From positions 459,001-523,000 of the forward strand of contig CANMWO010000003.1 in NCBI GenBank assembly GCA_947501695.1: a stretch of DNA of 64,000 nucleotides, written 5' to 3'. Below are positions 34,964 to 44,144 of the stretch, in pieces (position 1 is the stretch's first letter; every line of letters begins with the position of its first letter). The notes beneath the pieces were generated by a model. It did not search any database and was not told where the DNA came from. It worked only from the letters and a program-made list of their open reading frames with translations. The position numbers were made by a program, and so were the translations under genes. The DNA comes from an uncultured Sphingomonadaceae bacterium. GTDB lineage: Bacteria > Pseudomonadota > Alphaproteobacteria > Sphingomonadales > Sphingomonadaceae.

Positions 34964-36733
34964 ATGAAAATCTCCCACTATTTCCCGATCCTCGACTGGG
35001 GGCGTAAATATAATACAACCACATTTACCAATGATGGCATGGCAGCAATCATTGTCACAATCATGCTGATCCCACAAAGTTTGGCCTACGCGATGCTGGC
35101 AGGATTGCCGCCCCAGATCGGTTTATATGCTTCGATACTGCCGCTAATCGCTTATGCTGTCTTTGGCACCAGCCGCTCGCTGGCAGTGGGGCCGGTGGCG
35201 GTTGTATCGCTCATGACGTTGACAGCTGCGAGCTCCATCGCTCCGCCAGGAAGCGCAGATTTTATAGCCGCTGCGCTGGTGTTGGCTCTGCTCTCCGGTC
35301 TGTTCCTATTGTTGATGGGACTTTTAAAGCTCGGTTTTCTCGCCAACCTTCTTTCCCATCCCGTTGTTTCAGGATTTATTACGGCCAGCGGCATCATCAT
35401 CGCGACCAGTCAACTGAAGTCGATTTTTGGCATCCAAGCGAATGGAGCAACCATGCCCAAGCTTGTTTCTAGCCTTGTTGCGTCCATCGACACGATCAAT
35501 CTGCCGACACTAGCTATTGGCGTTGTGACAACCGCCTTTCTATTCTGGGTTCGCAAGGGATTGAAGCCTCTGCTCGTGCGCATTGGTCTGCCCAATAGGC
35601 CGTCAGAACTAGTCGCCAAAACGGGACCAATTGCCGCCGTTGCCCTATCCACTATTGTAACCATTGCGCTGGGTTTAGAGGCGCAGGGGGTCAAGGTGGT
35701 TGGTGATATACCTCAAAACCTGCCGCCTTTTTCTGTGCCATTGATTGATCTAGAACTTTGGAAAGCGCTCGCCGTTCCAGCGCTGCTTCTCAGTATCATC
35801 GGCTTTGTCGAATCTGTTTCAGTCGGACAAACACTTGCAGCTAAAAGGCGTCAGCGCATTGACCCGGACCAGGAGCTAATCGGGCTGGGTGCAGCAAATT
35901 TGTCTGCAGCATTCTCCGGTGGCTACCCTGTCACAGGGGGATTTGCTAGGTCGGTGGTCAATTTTGATGCTGGAGCAGAGACACCTGCAGCTGGTGCCTT
36001 TACAGCTGTTGGCATTGCGGTTGCTGCTCTGTTTCTAACTCCATTTCTGGCATCGCTCCCCATCGCGACGCTGGCAGCAACAATCATTGTGGCTGTGCTC
36101 AGTCTGGTTGATCTAAAAACCCCGCGTATGATCTATCGCTATTCCAAGGCCGATTTTGCTGCAATGGCAGCAACCATCGGTATCACGCTGGTTGCCGGTG
36201 TCGAACCAGGAGTTATTGCCGGAGTTGGCCTGAGCCTTGCGTTGTTTCTGTGGCGCAGCTCGCGTCCGCATGCAGCCATTGTCGGGCGGGTACCTGAAAC
36301 AGAGCATTTTCGAAACATTGACCGCCATAAAGTCTTCACCGATCCGCGCATATTGACAATCCGGATCGACGAAAGCCTGACCTATCTTAACGCCCGCTGG
36401 CTAGAGGAGTTTGTTCTGGAGCAAGTTGCCGAACAGAAAACTGTTCGCCACGTCGTACTCATGTGTTCTGCCGTTAATGCAATTGATGCATCCGCCCTCG
36501 AAAGCATCGAAGCAGTAAATTATCGCCTTCAGGATTCAGACATCTGCCTGCACCTCTCCGAAGTGAAAGGGCCGGTGATGGATGCGCTAAAACGGTCACA
36601 TTTTATCGATCAGCTCACAGGCCAAGTGTTCTTGTCTCAAAACGCAGCATTTACTAAAATCATTCAAATGAGTGATCGGGAGGATGCAGCTGCAGAGAAA
36701 AATGATATGTGGGACGCGAGAGGCCTAATATGA
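34964..36733 (+). CDS. SulP-family (SLC26) anion transporter with STAS domain
   Basis: 589 aa from ATG 34964; a TTG at 34952 gives 593. The membrane part (about 1-430) opens with the SulP signature MLIPQSLAYAMLAGLPPQIGLYASILPLIAYAVFGTSRSLAVGP and carries about twelve to fourteen hydrophobic segments. The cytoplasmic STAS domain (about 460-560) includes HVVLMCSAVNAIDASALESIEAVNYRL. In BigR-type operons SulP proteins are thought to export sulfite or take up sulfate. It is the last gene of the sulfide-response operon. Confidence 0.93.
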   Translation: MKISHYFPILDWGRKYNTTTFTNDGMAAIIVTIMLIPQSLAYAMLAGLPPQIGLYASILPLIAYAVFGTSRSLAVGPVAVVSLMTLTAASSIAPPGSADFIAAALVLALLSGLFLLLMGLLKLGFLANLLSHPVVSGFITASGIIIATSQLKSIFGIQANGATMPKLVSSLVASIDTINLPTLAIGVVTTAFLFWVRKGLKPLLVRIGLPNRPSELVAKTGPIAAVALSTIVTIALGLEAQGVKVVGDIPQNLPPFSVPLIDLELWKALAVPALLLSIIGFVESVSVGQTLAAKRRQRIDPDQELIGLGAANLSAAFSGGYPVTGGFARSVVNFDAGAETPAAGAFTAVGIAVAALFLTPFLASLPIATLAATIIVAVLSLVDLKTPRMIYRYSKADFAAMAATIGITLVAGVEPGVIAGVGLSLALFLWRSSRPHAAIVGRVPETEHFRNIDRHKVFTDPRILTIRIDESLTYLNARWLEEFVLEQVAEQKTVRHVVLMCSAVNAIDASALESIEAVNYRLQDSDICLHLSEVKGPVMDALKRSHFIDQLTGQVFLSQNAAFTKIIQMSDREDAAAEKNDMWDARGLI

Positions 36734-36872
36734 GGGATTACCCGGCAAGGCAAATTTGCGCTTTCGGGATATAGCTTTCGTCAGAACATCAGTTTTTATC
36801 GCTCCAACTTACTTTTCGCTTGGAGTAATATAACCAACAGCCAATCCAAATAATCAGGCTCCTAGTGTTTGT

Positions 36873-37568
36873 TCACAGGACGTTGAGGCCAAGCTCGCTG
36901 AGTAACTGCCCGGCTTGCTCCCTGGAAATCGTAGCGCCGCGAAACAAGGCCGCATCGATTAGCCGCAGGCCGCCAAGGTCTGCGCCGCGAAGATCAGCGC
37001 CTGCAAACCGTGATCCTCCCATGTTCGCATCACGCAGGCTGCAATCTTCAAACACGGTCGCGCGGAAGTCGCATTTGTGCAGGTCGGCGTGGCTGAAATC
37101 GATTTTATGCAAGGTCTGTTTATGGAAACTATAGGCAGGCAGTTTGGCATTGATGAGGAGTGTCTCCTCAAAAGTCGCGCCCATAGCACGTGCTTCCGAC
37201 AGATCTGCACCGGTCAGTTTGCAGCTTCGGAATGATACAGACAAGAGAGTCGAACGGCGCAGCACGGCATTGTTGAAGTCGCTCGATTCGAACAATGCCT
37301 CCGTCACATCAGCACCGACAAATGTCGCAAAGGCACCACGGCAGGACTGCCATATTGTGCCCTTGAGGTTGGTCCCGGAAAAGTCGACCCGGCGCAAGTT
37401 ACATCGTTCAAATTTCCATCCAACGAGATCAAGATTGGCGAGATTAACGTCTTCCAGATCGCAGTTGATCAAATGGGCGGGCAATGGAATTGACGCTAGT
37501 CGTTCTATGTCATCTCGCGAAAGTGCTTGCTCACGCACGGTGTTATCGGAAAACAGATCATCCATCAT
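36873..37568 (-). CDS. Pentapeptide-repeat protein
   Basis: 231 aa from ATG 37568 (a TTG at 37577 is the alternative). From about residue 40 to 210 it is built of pentapeptides of the A(D/N)LxX type (CDLEDVNLANLDLVGWKFERCNL, ADLRGADLGGLRLIDAALF), which fold into a right-handed quadrilateral beta helix. The size and acidic face recall Qnr/McbG-like DNA mimics that protect gyrase, but no such role is shown. The short C-terminal helix (ISREQAGQLLSELGLNVL) is family-like. It stands alone, 61 bp upstream of the phosphomannomutase stop. Confidence 0.85.
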   Translation of the reverse strand: MMDDLFSDNTVREQALSRDDIERLASIPLPAHLINCDLEDVNLANLDLVGWKFERCNLRRVDFSGTNLKGTIWQSCRGAFATFVGADVTEALFESSDFNNAVLRRSTLLSVSFRSCKLTGADLSEARAMGATFEETLLINAKLPAYSFHKQTLHKIDFSHADLHKCDFRATVFEDCSLRDANMGGSRFAGADLRGADLGGLRLIDAALFRGATISREQAGQLLSELGLNVL

Positions 37569-37628
37569 GCCACTCAAAAATTATGAGATTTCAATATCAG
37601 TTTTCTATAAAAGCCGGTGTTGCGGCAA

Positions 37629-39038
37629 TTAATGCCCTACTGTCTCACCGCGTTCCAGACCGGAGAGCGCTAGCTGCTCATCGATCTGGGCCATCAATCG
37701 TTCCAGCCCGTCTTCGGATTTCGCTTCAGCGCGAGCGACCAGCACATCCTGTGTATTTGATGCTCTGAGCAGCCACCAGCCGTCGTCCGTGTTCACCCGA
37801 GCGCCATCCGTATTGTTGACGTCGGCACCGCTGTTCGCAAGCCGTTCGAGTATTTCCTCGATCACGGTGAATTTACGGCTCTCATCGACCTGAAAGCGCA
37901 TTTCCGGCGTGTTGATCATCTCGACCATATCGCTGCGCAGCTGCGTTACGCTCTTGCCAATATTGGTTGCCGCCTGAATCAAGCGAATGGCGGCATAGGG
38001 AGCATCATCAAAACCGTAATAATCATGTTTGAAGAATACATGACCGCTCATTTCGCCCGCGAGCGGCGAAGAAACTTCCTTCATTTTGGACTTAATCAGG
38101 CTGTGTCCGGTCTTCCACATGAGCGGCTTGCCGCCCAGTGCGGCGATCCGATCATAAAGCGCTTGGGACGCCTTCACATCGGCGATTATCGTTGAGCCCG
38201 GTTCGGATTTCAGGACGTCTTCGGCATAGATTTGCAAGAGCTGATCGCCCCAGATTACCCGGCCTTCGCCATCAATCGCGCCGATGCGGTCGCCGTCACC
38301 ATCAAAAGCTACGCCGAAATCGAGGCTTTTCTCCGCGACAAGCGCTTTGAGGTCGGCCAGATTCTTCTCTTCCGTAGGGTCGGGATGATGATTAGGAAAA
38401 CTGCCATCGACATCTGTGTAGAGAAGGTGATGCTCGCCCGGCAGGTTCGCGGTGAGCTTTTCGATGACTGGCCCAGCCGCGCCATTGCCGGCGTCCCAGC
38501 CGATTTTCATTGCGCTTCCGGTAAAATTCTTGGTCAGCCGCGCAACATATTCATCGATGATATCAATGCGCTCAATGCTTCCAACCGCGTTATCGCTTGG
38601 CGCATCCCAGTCGCCGCTCGCCGCCATCGCGCCGAGTTTCTGGATGTCCGCTCCGAAAAACGGACGTCCCTGAAATACCATTTTGAAGCCGTTATAATTG
38701 GCGGGATTATGGCTGCCGGTTATCTCGATGCCGCCTTGCACCTGTTCTAGCACGCATTCGGCATAGTAAAGCATCGGGGTTGGCCCCATGCCAATTGAAA
38801 CCGCATTAACCCCGGCATCGTTAAGTCCCTCGATCAAAGCATCTTCGAGCATCGGTGAGCTGGTCCGGCCATCATAGCCCGTAGCGACTGCGGTTCCCCC
38901 TGCCCGCGCGATCAGCGTTCCAAAGCCGCGCCCAATGGCATAGGCATCATCATTGCCCAAAGTTTCTCCGATGATCCCGCGAATATCATATTCCCGCAGG
39001 CTGGACGGATCGAACTGATGGGATGTGCGTGCAGTCAT
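37629..39038 (-). CDS. Phosphomannomutase/phosphoglucomutase
   Basis: Interconverts hexose 1- and 6-phosphates for GDP-mannose, exopolysaccharide and LPS precursors. The 469-aa alpha-D-phosphohexomutase has the phosphoserine loop ITGSHNPANYNG (Ser109), the metal-binding loop FDGDGDR (Asp246, Asp248, Asp250), and the substrate loop SPLAGEMSGHVFF. Domain order and length match AlgC/ManB-type enzymes. It may support the surface-polysaccharide functions suggested elsewhere in the window. Confidence 0.94.
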   Translation of the reverse strand: MTARTSHQFDPSSLREYDIRGIIGETLGNDDAYAIGRGFGTLIARAGGTAVATGYDGRTSSPMLEDALIEGLNDAGVNAVSIGMGPTPMLYYAECVLEQVQGGIEITGSHNPANYNGFKMVFQGRPFFGADIQKLGAMAASGDWDAPSDNAVGSIERIDIIDEYVARLTKNFTGSAMKIGWDAGNGAAGPVIEKLTANLPGEHHLLYTDVDGSFPNHHPDPTEEKNLADLKALVAEKSLDFGVAFDGDGDRIGAIDGEGRVIWGDQLLQIYAEDVLKSEPGSTIIADVKASQALYDRIAALGGKPLMWKTGHSLIKSKMKEVSSPLAGEMSGHVFFKHDYYGFDDAPYAAIRLIQAATNIGKSVTQLRSDMVEMINTPEMRFQVDESRKFTVIEEILERLANSGADVNNTDGARVNTDDGWWLLRASNTQDVLVARAEAKSEDGLERLMAQIDEQLALSGLERGETVGH

Positions 39039-39160
39039 GGGCTATTTTCCTTTGGGGAAGTTGATCTTGTATCAAGAAATGTTGACAGAATGATGATATA
39101 TAAGGCTACCGTACAAAAGCTAGCCCAAGATTGGAGTCTGTATCGCGCTGGACGGGCGGT

Positions 39161-39595
39161 TTATCGGTGATTGATAGTCTCCAGTTCCTCCAGCAAAATA
39201 TCTCGCGCCCGGTTAATTTGACGCGCCACTTGCTCGTCTCCGCCGCGGTCTGGATGATGTTCGGTCAGGCGCTCGCGCCATGCGGCATTAATCGCTGCCC
39301 GGCTGGCTCCGTCTTCAACGCCCAAAAGAGATCGAGCCCGGTCGAGCTCGAAGTTACGGGGTTGCCGCTCGTCCGATTTGCCAAAATCGAGCGCGCCGAA
39401 AAATTTTGAACCGCGCCACGCGGCCGCAGCAACCACAAGCCCGCCTCCCATGACCCAGTTTCCGCCGCGTAGCATGTTGACGCCGAGCAAGGCGATGGCG
39501 ACGGCGATCCAGTCATTGGCGCTCATCGTTTTGGCACGGCCCGACAGGAACAAGGCGGCGATAACGGCCGCGCTAAGTATCAACATGAAAGTCAT
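39161..39595 (-). CDS. Membrane-anchored J-domain protein
   Basis: 144-aa Hsp70 co-chaperone-like protein. Two hydrophobic segments (about 3-17 and 27-60) at the N-terminus anchor it in the inner membrane; the C-terminal J domain (about 87-140, LDRARSLLGVEDGASRAAINAAWRERLTEHHPDRGG) has the HPD motif. This is the reverse of normal DnaJ order and resembles Tim14/DjlC-like proteins. The stop of mipZ is only 4 bp upstream, so the two are probably co-transcribed. Confidence 0.87.
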   Translation of the reverse strand: MTFMLILSAAVIAALFLSGRAKTMSANDWIAVAIALLGVNMLRGGNWVMGGGLVVAAAAWRGSKFFGALDFGKSDERQPRNFELDRARSLLGVEDGASRAAINAAWRERLTEHHPDRGGDEQVARQINRARDILLEELETINHR

Positions 39596-39598
39596 ACT

Positions 39599-40411
39599 CT
39601 AGGCAACCAATTGGGGTTTGCCAAAACTCGGCCGTTCGCCCGTTGGTTGCGGTAGTGCAAGATGCTTGATCAATTCGCGCAATTCCTGGCGGGCGGCTAT
39701 ATGGCTGGTGGCGAGGCGCCCAAGATGCTGTTTGTCGAGCATCGTTAGTCCCGCGGGAAATAGCTCGCGATAGATGACACGCTCGCTCAACCCTGGAATG
39801 ACCCGAAATCCGACGCGTTGCGACAATTCGGTAAGCGCTGAAATGACGCGCTGCATATTATGGGCCTCGACATGCTGGGTCCGGTTGCGCAAAACGACCC
39901 AGTCGATCGTTGTACCATCTGCCACGGCACGGGCTTTACGGGCCTCCCAAATCAGTTCGGCATAGAAGCTGAGTTTGCGGACTTTAAAGGTCTCGGGGTC
40001 AACTTGTCCGATCAAATCGAAATCGACAAAGCTGTCATTGATCGGTGTGACAAGCGTGTTGGCGCGGGTTGCAACAAAGCGCGCAAATTTATCATCACGA
40101 CCCGGCGTATCATAAAGCAGATAGTCGACGCCATGACCCATACGCTCGATCAATTGTTCGAGCCGAGCCAGATTATCATGCTCGAACACTTCAAAATAGG
40201 GTTGAGGAACATCAATACTCAGCCGGTCCATCGTGGATTGGCGGTTTTCCAGATAACGATAGAGCGTGCGCTGGCGCGGATCGAGATCAATGACAGCAAC
40301 CTTATGCCCTTGATAGGCGAGCGCAACGGCAACATGCACGGCCGTGGTGGATTTTCCGGTGCCGCCTTTTTCATTGGCGAATACAATATGATGCACTTTG
40401 CTATCGGCCAC
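39599..40411 (-). CDS. mipZ: Division-plane positioning ATPase MipZ
   Basis: ParA-like ATPase that forms a gradient from ParB at the poles and blocks FtsZ assembly away from midcell. I prefer GTG 40411 (270 aa, starting VADSKVHHIVF); the frame open to 40507 adds a non-homologous N-terminus. The deviant Walker A is FANEKGGTGKSTTAVH, followed by VIDLDPRQRTLYRYLENR, the stretch that separates MipZ from ParA and MinD. Known in alphaproteobacteria without MinCDE. ParB is not in the window. A J-protein gene follows 4 bp later. Confidence 0.88.
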   Translation of the reverse strand: MADSKVHHIVFANEKGGTGKSTTAVHVAVALAYQGHKVAVIDLDPRQRTLYRYLENRQSTMDRLSIDVPQPYFEVFEHDNLARLEQLIERMGHGVDYLLYDTPGRDDKFARFVATRANTLVTPINDSFVDFDLIGQVDPETFKVRKLSFYAELIWEARKARAVADGTTIDWVVLRNRTQHVEAHNMQRVISALTELSQRVGFRVIPGLSERVIYRELFPAGLTMLDKQHLGRLATSHIAARQELRELIKHLALPQPTGERPSFGKPQLVA

Positions 40412-40646
40412 TTGCTTTTGCCCTACCCTATATCGTGAAGTTAATGGGTAGTAGCTATAAGAAACCACCGCAAGTATCAGAATGCAGATGGTATCGTGCC
40501 ATATCAAGATAACTCTTTCCTACATGTTCTTTATTTGTTCCTTTAGGGCCTTCTCTTTTGATTCGAATTTCAAAAGAGAAATCCGCGGACTGGCGCCTGT
40601 CATGAGGCGTCATTTCCTAATCCTGCTTTTCCCTCAAGGAGCCCCT

Positions 40647-42971
40647 ATGCTACAACAAATTACATTTCTCCCGCTAATATTCGGCATGGCGACCAGCGCA
40701 GCCGTTGCCGCGCCTTTGCGTTTGCCGGTGACGGTAAAACCCTTTGATAGCGTCAAACTGATTGGGCCTCCCCGCCAAAATCAGGAACTGCGTATGGAAT
40801 ATCAGGGCGACCCCAGTAACACCGCGAAATTTGCCTGCTACCGGGATGGCGTCAAAGTGACTGGTCTTTCGCAAAGACTGCGCTCGTACCGGACAAGCAT
40901 CGCCGATGTCGGGAAGCTGGTGGAATGTTCCCTGACCGATGCATCCGGCGGTTTTGAGATGCGGTCACCGCCCGTCGGCCCAATTCGTTCGGGAAATCTG
41001 GGGCCTGAAGACGAGATAATCAGAGTGGAGGATCTCCATTCAATTCCCGATGGCGCCTATTCAAAAGTCGTGAAAAATTTGCGGCACATGCCGTCAGTCG
41101 TAACCTATCACGGTGCGACTTATTTCATTTATGTAGACGAAAATCTGTTTCCCATTGTCGGAAAGGTTGCTCGGGACGGTGAGGTGACGGAGTATCGTCT
41201 TGAGTCTGACGATGCTTTTAAGGTCGTTGCAGATGGCCACCATAATTTTTCCATCGGCGTTGATAGCGAGGGCTATCTTCATGTGGCCGGCAATATGCAC
41301 CGCTATACCGGGCGTGCGAATTCCGCTGCCGAAAAAAACCTGCCGAAAAAATATCAAGGTCAACGCATTTTGCTTTGGCGCAGTCAAGATCCAGAAGATG
41401 TTTCACAATTTGATTTCAAGGGTCAAACCGTCGACGGGACGCCGGAGGGGACCGGATTCACCTATACCGCTTTTAAATCTGGGATGGATGCCGAGCTATA
41501 TATGCGCGCGCGGGTTAATCTGGGTCGGTCTACACCCTTTCGACATCCGCTCAGTGCTTGGGCGCTCTATAAATATGACCCTGTAAAAAAGGCCTGGAAT
41601 GCAATTGAAGGCGATATTGATCGGGAGAAATATGGCGCTTACTTCAATTTCACTCCACGGGCATTTTTATGGGAAGATAACGGGAATGATGGCTTGGGCT
41701 ATCAGGGATATCTGTCCGGCATGATGATCGACTTTGATAATAATATTCATATTGCCAGCGCGGTGAACAATGATGATGGTCCCGCTGCCACCCATATTGT
41801 ATATGCTCGTTCCAACGATGGCGGGGTTTCTTGGGAAAGAAGCAACGGAACAGCAATAAATGCCCTGCCGCTGCGCGTTGACGCAGGTCCGGGGCAAGCG
41901 GACATTATCTCTTCACCCAAAGACAACCCTAATGGTTTTTTTACGCAAGTTCATCTGTCTGCGAGCATGACCGGCGCGCCAATTGTGACGAACGGAAATA
42001 TGAATCCCGCAACAGACTCGGGCTTCGAACAAGGCAAATTTCGCGTCTATGATGACCGTATCCGGGCGTGGCAATCACTGCAGCCAGACCCGTTCGACGC
42101 AACAAACGATACTTCTGTTGTTACAGATGTGAATGGTATCGTTACCATGATGCACCATAAAGGACATGGCCGAACCTATCGCATGTATGACGGCGAAGTG
42201 ACCGGTTATGAGAAGTCGGTAATGGATGCTTATGGCTTGAGCGGTCATGATGAACGTGCTTTGCGTGAAAAGGCGGCGATTATTGGACTGGGCTATTGGT
42301 CAAAAAGCGGTGACGCGCCAGGTGCGCGGGATCTGAAACTATTCAGCATAAAAACCGACCTCACAGGCATCCCGCTTCCCGAACTGGAAGAGTTGGAGCA
42401 GCAAAATGAAGGAGATTGGAAATGGAAGCGCACACAAATCGGAGGTAAGCAAGGCGCGGTCACGATTGCCAATAATATCTTCAAATTCACCGGAACAGGA
42501 GAGGGGTTTGACGATCAAGGGCTAAAAAGCCTGCAGTATACCCATAAGATTATTCGCGGAGATTTTGAACTAAAGGCTCGGGTCGTCAATATCGACTTTA
42601 CCGATCCAAAAAGTTTCGCAGGGTTGATGGTAGCAAATGACCTCGGCGAAGAAAGTGATGCCGTCTCGGCTTATATTACAGCCGGCGAAGGCATGTTTAC
42701 ACATAAACAAATCAACGGCGAGAGGCTTCCGCTGAACTTTGTCAGGCGTGAGGCCAGTGAATGGCTGAAATTCACGCGGATCGGCGGTTTGGTCCGCGTC
42801 TACCATGGCTCCAACAACAAGGATTGGAAGCTATTGTCTGAGACATTTGTCGCATCGCTCAATCCGCAGGTCCATGTCGGTTTAATTAATGGCGGGGGCG
42901 GCAAATCGGATGAGGATTCAACCGAGATGGGCATAGCGCGCATCGACAATATTCAGCTGTTCAAGATGTAG
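40647..42971 (+). CDS. Secreted BNR-repeat protein, putative ulvan lyase-like polysaccharide lyase
   Basis: 774 aa from ATG 40647, which has AAGGAG 5 bp upstream (the frame opens at 40482). A signal peptide (LQQITFLPLIFGMATSAAVA) is followed by an Ig-like stretch (about 25-110), a BNR_4 beta-propeller (about 120-570) and a C-terminal jelly-roll/DUF1349-like carbohydrate-binding domain (about 610-774). The segment DGHHNFSIGVDSEGYLHVAGNMHRYTG carries the two histidines spaced as in PL24/PL25 ulvan lyases. It stands alone with no other polysaccharide genes beside it. Substrate not shown. Confidence 0.72.
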   Translation: MLQQITFLPLIFGMATSAAVAAPLRLPVTVKPFDSVKLIGPPRQNQELRMEYQGDPSNTAKFACYRDGVKVTGLSQRLRSYRTSIADVGKLVECSLTDASGGFEMRSPPVGPIRSGNLGPEDEIIRVEDLHSIPDGAYSKVVKNLRHMPSVVTYHGATYFIYVDENLFPIVGKVARDGEVTEYRLESDDAFKVVADGHHNFSIGVDSEGYLHVAGNMHRYTGRANSAAEKNLPKKYQGQRILLWRSQDPEDVSQFDFKGQTVDGTPEGTGFTYTAFKSGMDAELYMRARVNLGRSTPFRHPLSAWALYKYDPVKKAWNAIEGDIDREKYGAYFNFTPRAFLWEDNGNDGLGYQGYLSGMMIDFDNNIHIASAVNNDDGPAATHIVYARSNDGGVSWERSNGTAINALPLRVDAGPGQADIISSPKDNPNGFFTQVHLSASMTGAPIVTNGNMNPATDSGFEQGKFRVYDDRIRAWQSLQPDPFDATNDTSVVTDVNGIVTMMHHKGHGRTYRMYDGEVTGYEKSVMDAYGLSGHDERALREKAAIIGLGYWSKSGDAPGARDLKLFSIKTDLTGIPLPELEELEQQNEGDWKWKRTQIGGKQGAVTIANNIFKFTGTGEGFDDQGLKSLQYTHKIIRGDFELKARVVNIDFTDPKSFAGLMVANDLGEESDAVSAYITAGEGMFTHKQINGERLPLNFVRREASEWLKFTRIGGLVRVYHGSNNKDWKLLSETFVASLNPQVHVGLINGGGGKSDEDSTEMGIARIDNIQLFKM

Positions 42972-42995
42972 GGGCGATTGAACACCATCGAATGC

Positions 42996-43035
42996 CGGCA
43001 TACCGCCCGATTCATATGCATCGGGCGGTATGCCG
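42996..43035. terminator. Perfect 16-bp inverted repeat behind the lyase-like gene
   Basis: Arms at 42996-43011 and 43020-43035 are exact reverse complements, starting CGGCATACCG, around an 8-nt loop containing CATATG. It lies 25 bp after the lyase-like stop codon and about 96 bp before panC. No T-run follows, so it may be a terminator of low strength, a transcript-stabilising hairpin or a protein site. Its position suggests 3'-end formation. Confidence 0.55.
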
Positions 43036-43130
43036 ACGAACAAAACTGAAAAAGCGGCCGTTGTTCCCAACCACTCTTATCTACAAAAGCTGCGTTGCTA
43101 GGAATATAATCTATTGATAGTTGAGGCACT

Positions 43131-43970
43131 ATGGAAATTATAAGACAGCTTGACTCGCTCCGCTCAGCTTTGGCCAAAATTCGCGAAACCCGCTCAGTCG
43201 TCGGTTTGGTGCCGACTATGGGTGCGCTTCATGCCGGGCATATGCATTTGGTTGAGACCGCAATGGCTCAGTGCGATAGCGTGGTTGTGTCGATTTTTGT
43301 CAATCCGACACAATTTGGTGAAGGCGAAGATCTTAATGCCTATCCACGGCAAGAGGCGGCTGATGCTGCGCTTCTGGAGGGGGCCGGTGTTGACCTGATC
43401 TGGGCGCCTACCGTTGATCAGGTCTATCCAGATGGCTTTGCCACCAATGTCAGCGTGACCGGGGTCAGCGCCGGTTTATGTGGTGGATCGCGTCCAGGCC
43501 ATTTTGATGGAGTTGCTACGGTTGTGGCCAAATTGTTCAATCAGATACGGCCTGATGCCGCCTTTTTTGGGGAAAAGGATTATCAGCAACTGGCGGTTAT
43601 CCAGCGGATGGCGCGCGATCTTGATTTCACGCATGATATTGTTGGCGTCCCGACCGTTCGCGATGCGGATGGCCTCGCGCTGTCCTCGCGCAACGCTTAT
43701 TTGACGCCGGAACAGCGCGGCCAGGCGGTGGCTTTGCCCGACACCATGCGCGATGCCGCGAAATCAATCGCAAAGGGTGATGATATCGCTTCTGTTTTGG
43801 AAGAAGCGAAGGAAAAATTGATTGCATCAGGCTTTCATAATGTTGATTATTTTGAAATGCGAAATGCCGAAACACTTGAAAATATGACGGTTTTTGTAAA
43901 GCCAGCCCGTTTGTTGGCGGCAGCGCATATTGGTAGCACCCGATTGATTGATAATATCGCTGTAACTTAG
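43131..43970 (+). CDS. panC: Pantothenate synthetase
   Basis: Joins pantoate and beta-alanine using ATP to make pantothenate, the precursor of coenzyme A. The 279-aa protein has the nucleotidyl-transferase motif PTMGALHAGHMHLV, the FVNPTQFGEGEDLNAYPR segment, and FFGEKDYQQLAVIQRM with the KMSKS-like catalytic lysine region. It ends with a normal C-terminal domain. It has no panB or panD next to it; coaE at 2348 handles the last CoA step. Confidence 0.95.
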   Translation: MEIIRQLDSLRSALAKIRETRSVVGLVPTMGALHAGHMHLVETAMAQCDSVVVSIFVNPTQFGEGEDLNAYPRQEAADAALLEGAGVDLIWAPTVDQVYPDGFATNVSVTGVSAGLCGGSRPGHFDGVATVVAKLFNQIRPDAAFFGEKDYQQLAVIQRMARDLDFTHDIVGVPTVRDADGLALSSRNAYLTPEQRGQAVALPDTMRDAAKSIAKGDDIASVLEEAKEKLIASGFHNVDYFEMRNAETLENMTVFVKPARLLAAAHIGSTRLIDNIAVT

Positions 43971-44064
43971 GCTGCAGGCGGGATCTGTTAACCTTGCAAA
44001 AACATGTAAAATGTAGGTTTTTTGACGTTTTGGACGCCTGTCCGGCAAGATTTTGCCGCCCCTG

Positions 44065-44072
44065 TTAACCAT
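44065..44072 (+). promoter_or_regulatory. TTAACCAT motif, possible CtrA half-site
   Basis: TTAACCAT followed after 6 bp by TTAA, 73 bp before the Sel1-like gene. A related TTAACCTT occurs at about 43988 in the same intergenic region. The exact CtrA spacing TTAA-N7-TTAA is off by one. The octamer also precedes three other genes in this window. Binding is an inference. Confidence 0.3.
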
Positions 44073-44144
44073 TCTTTTAAGAAATTGCTGTGAAAGTCCA
44101 CCTGTCGCCAAATGAGGCGCAACAGGAACAGGGACTTGAAGACT

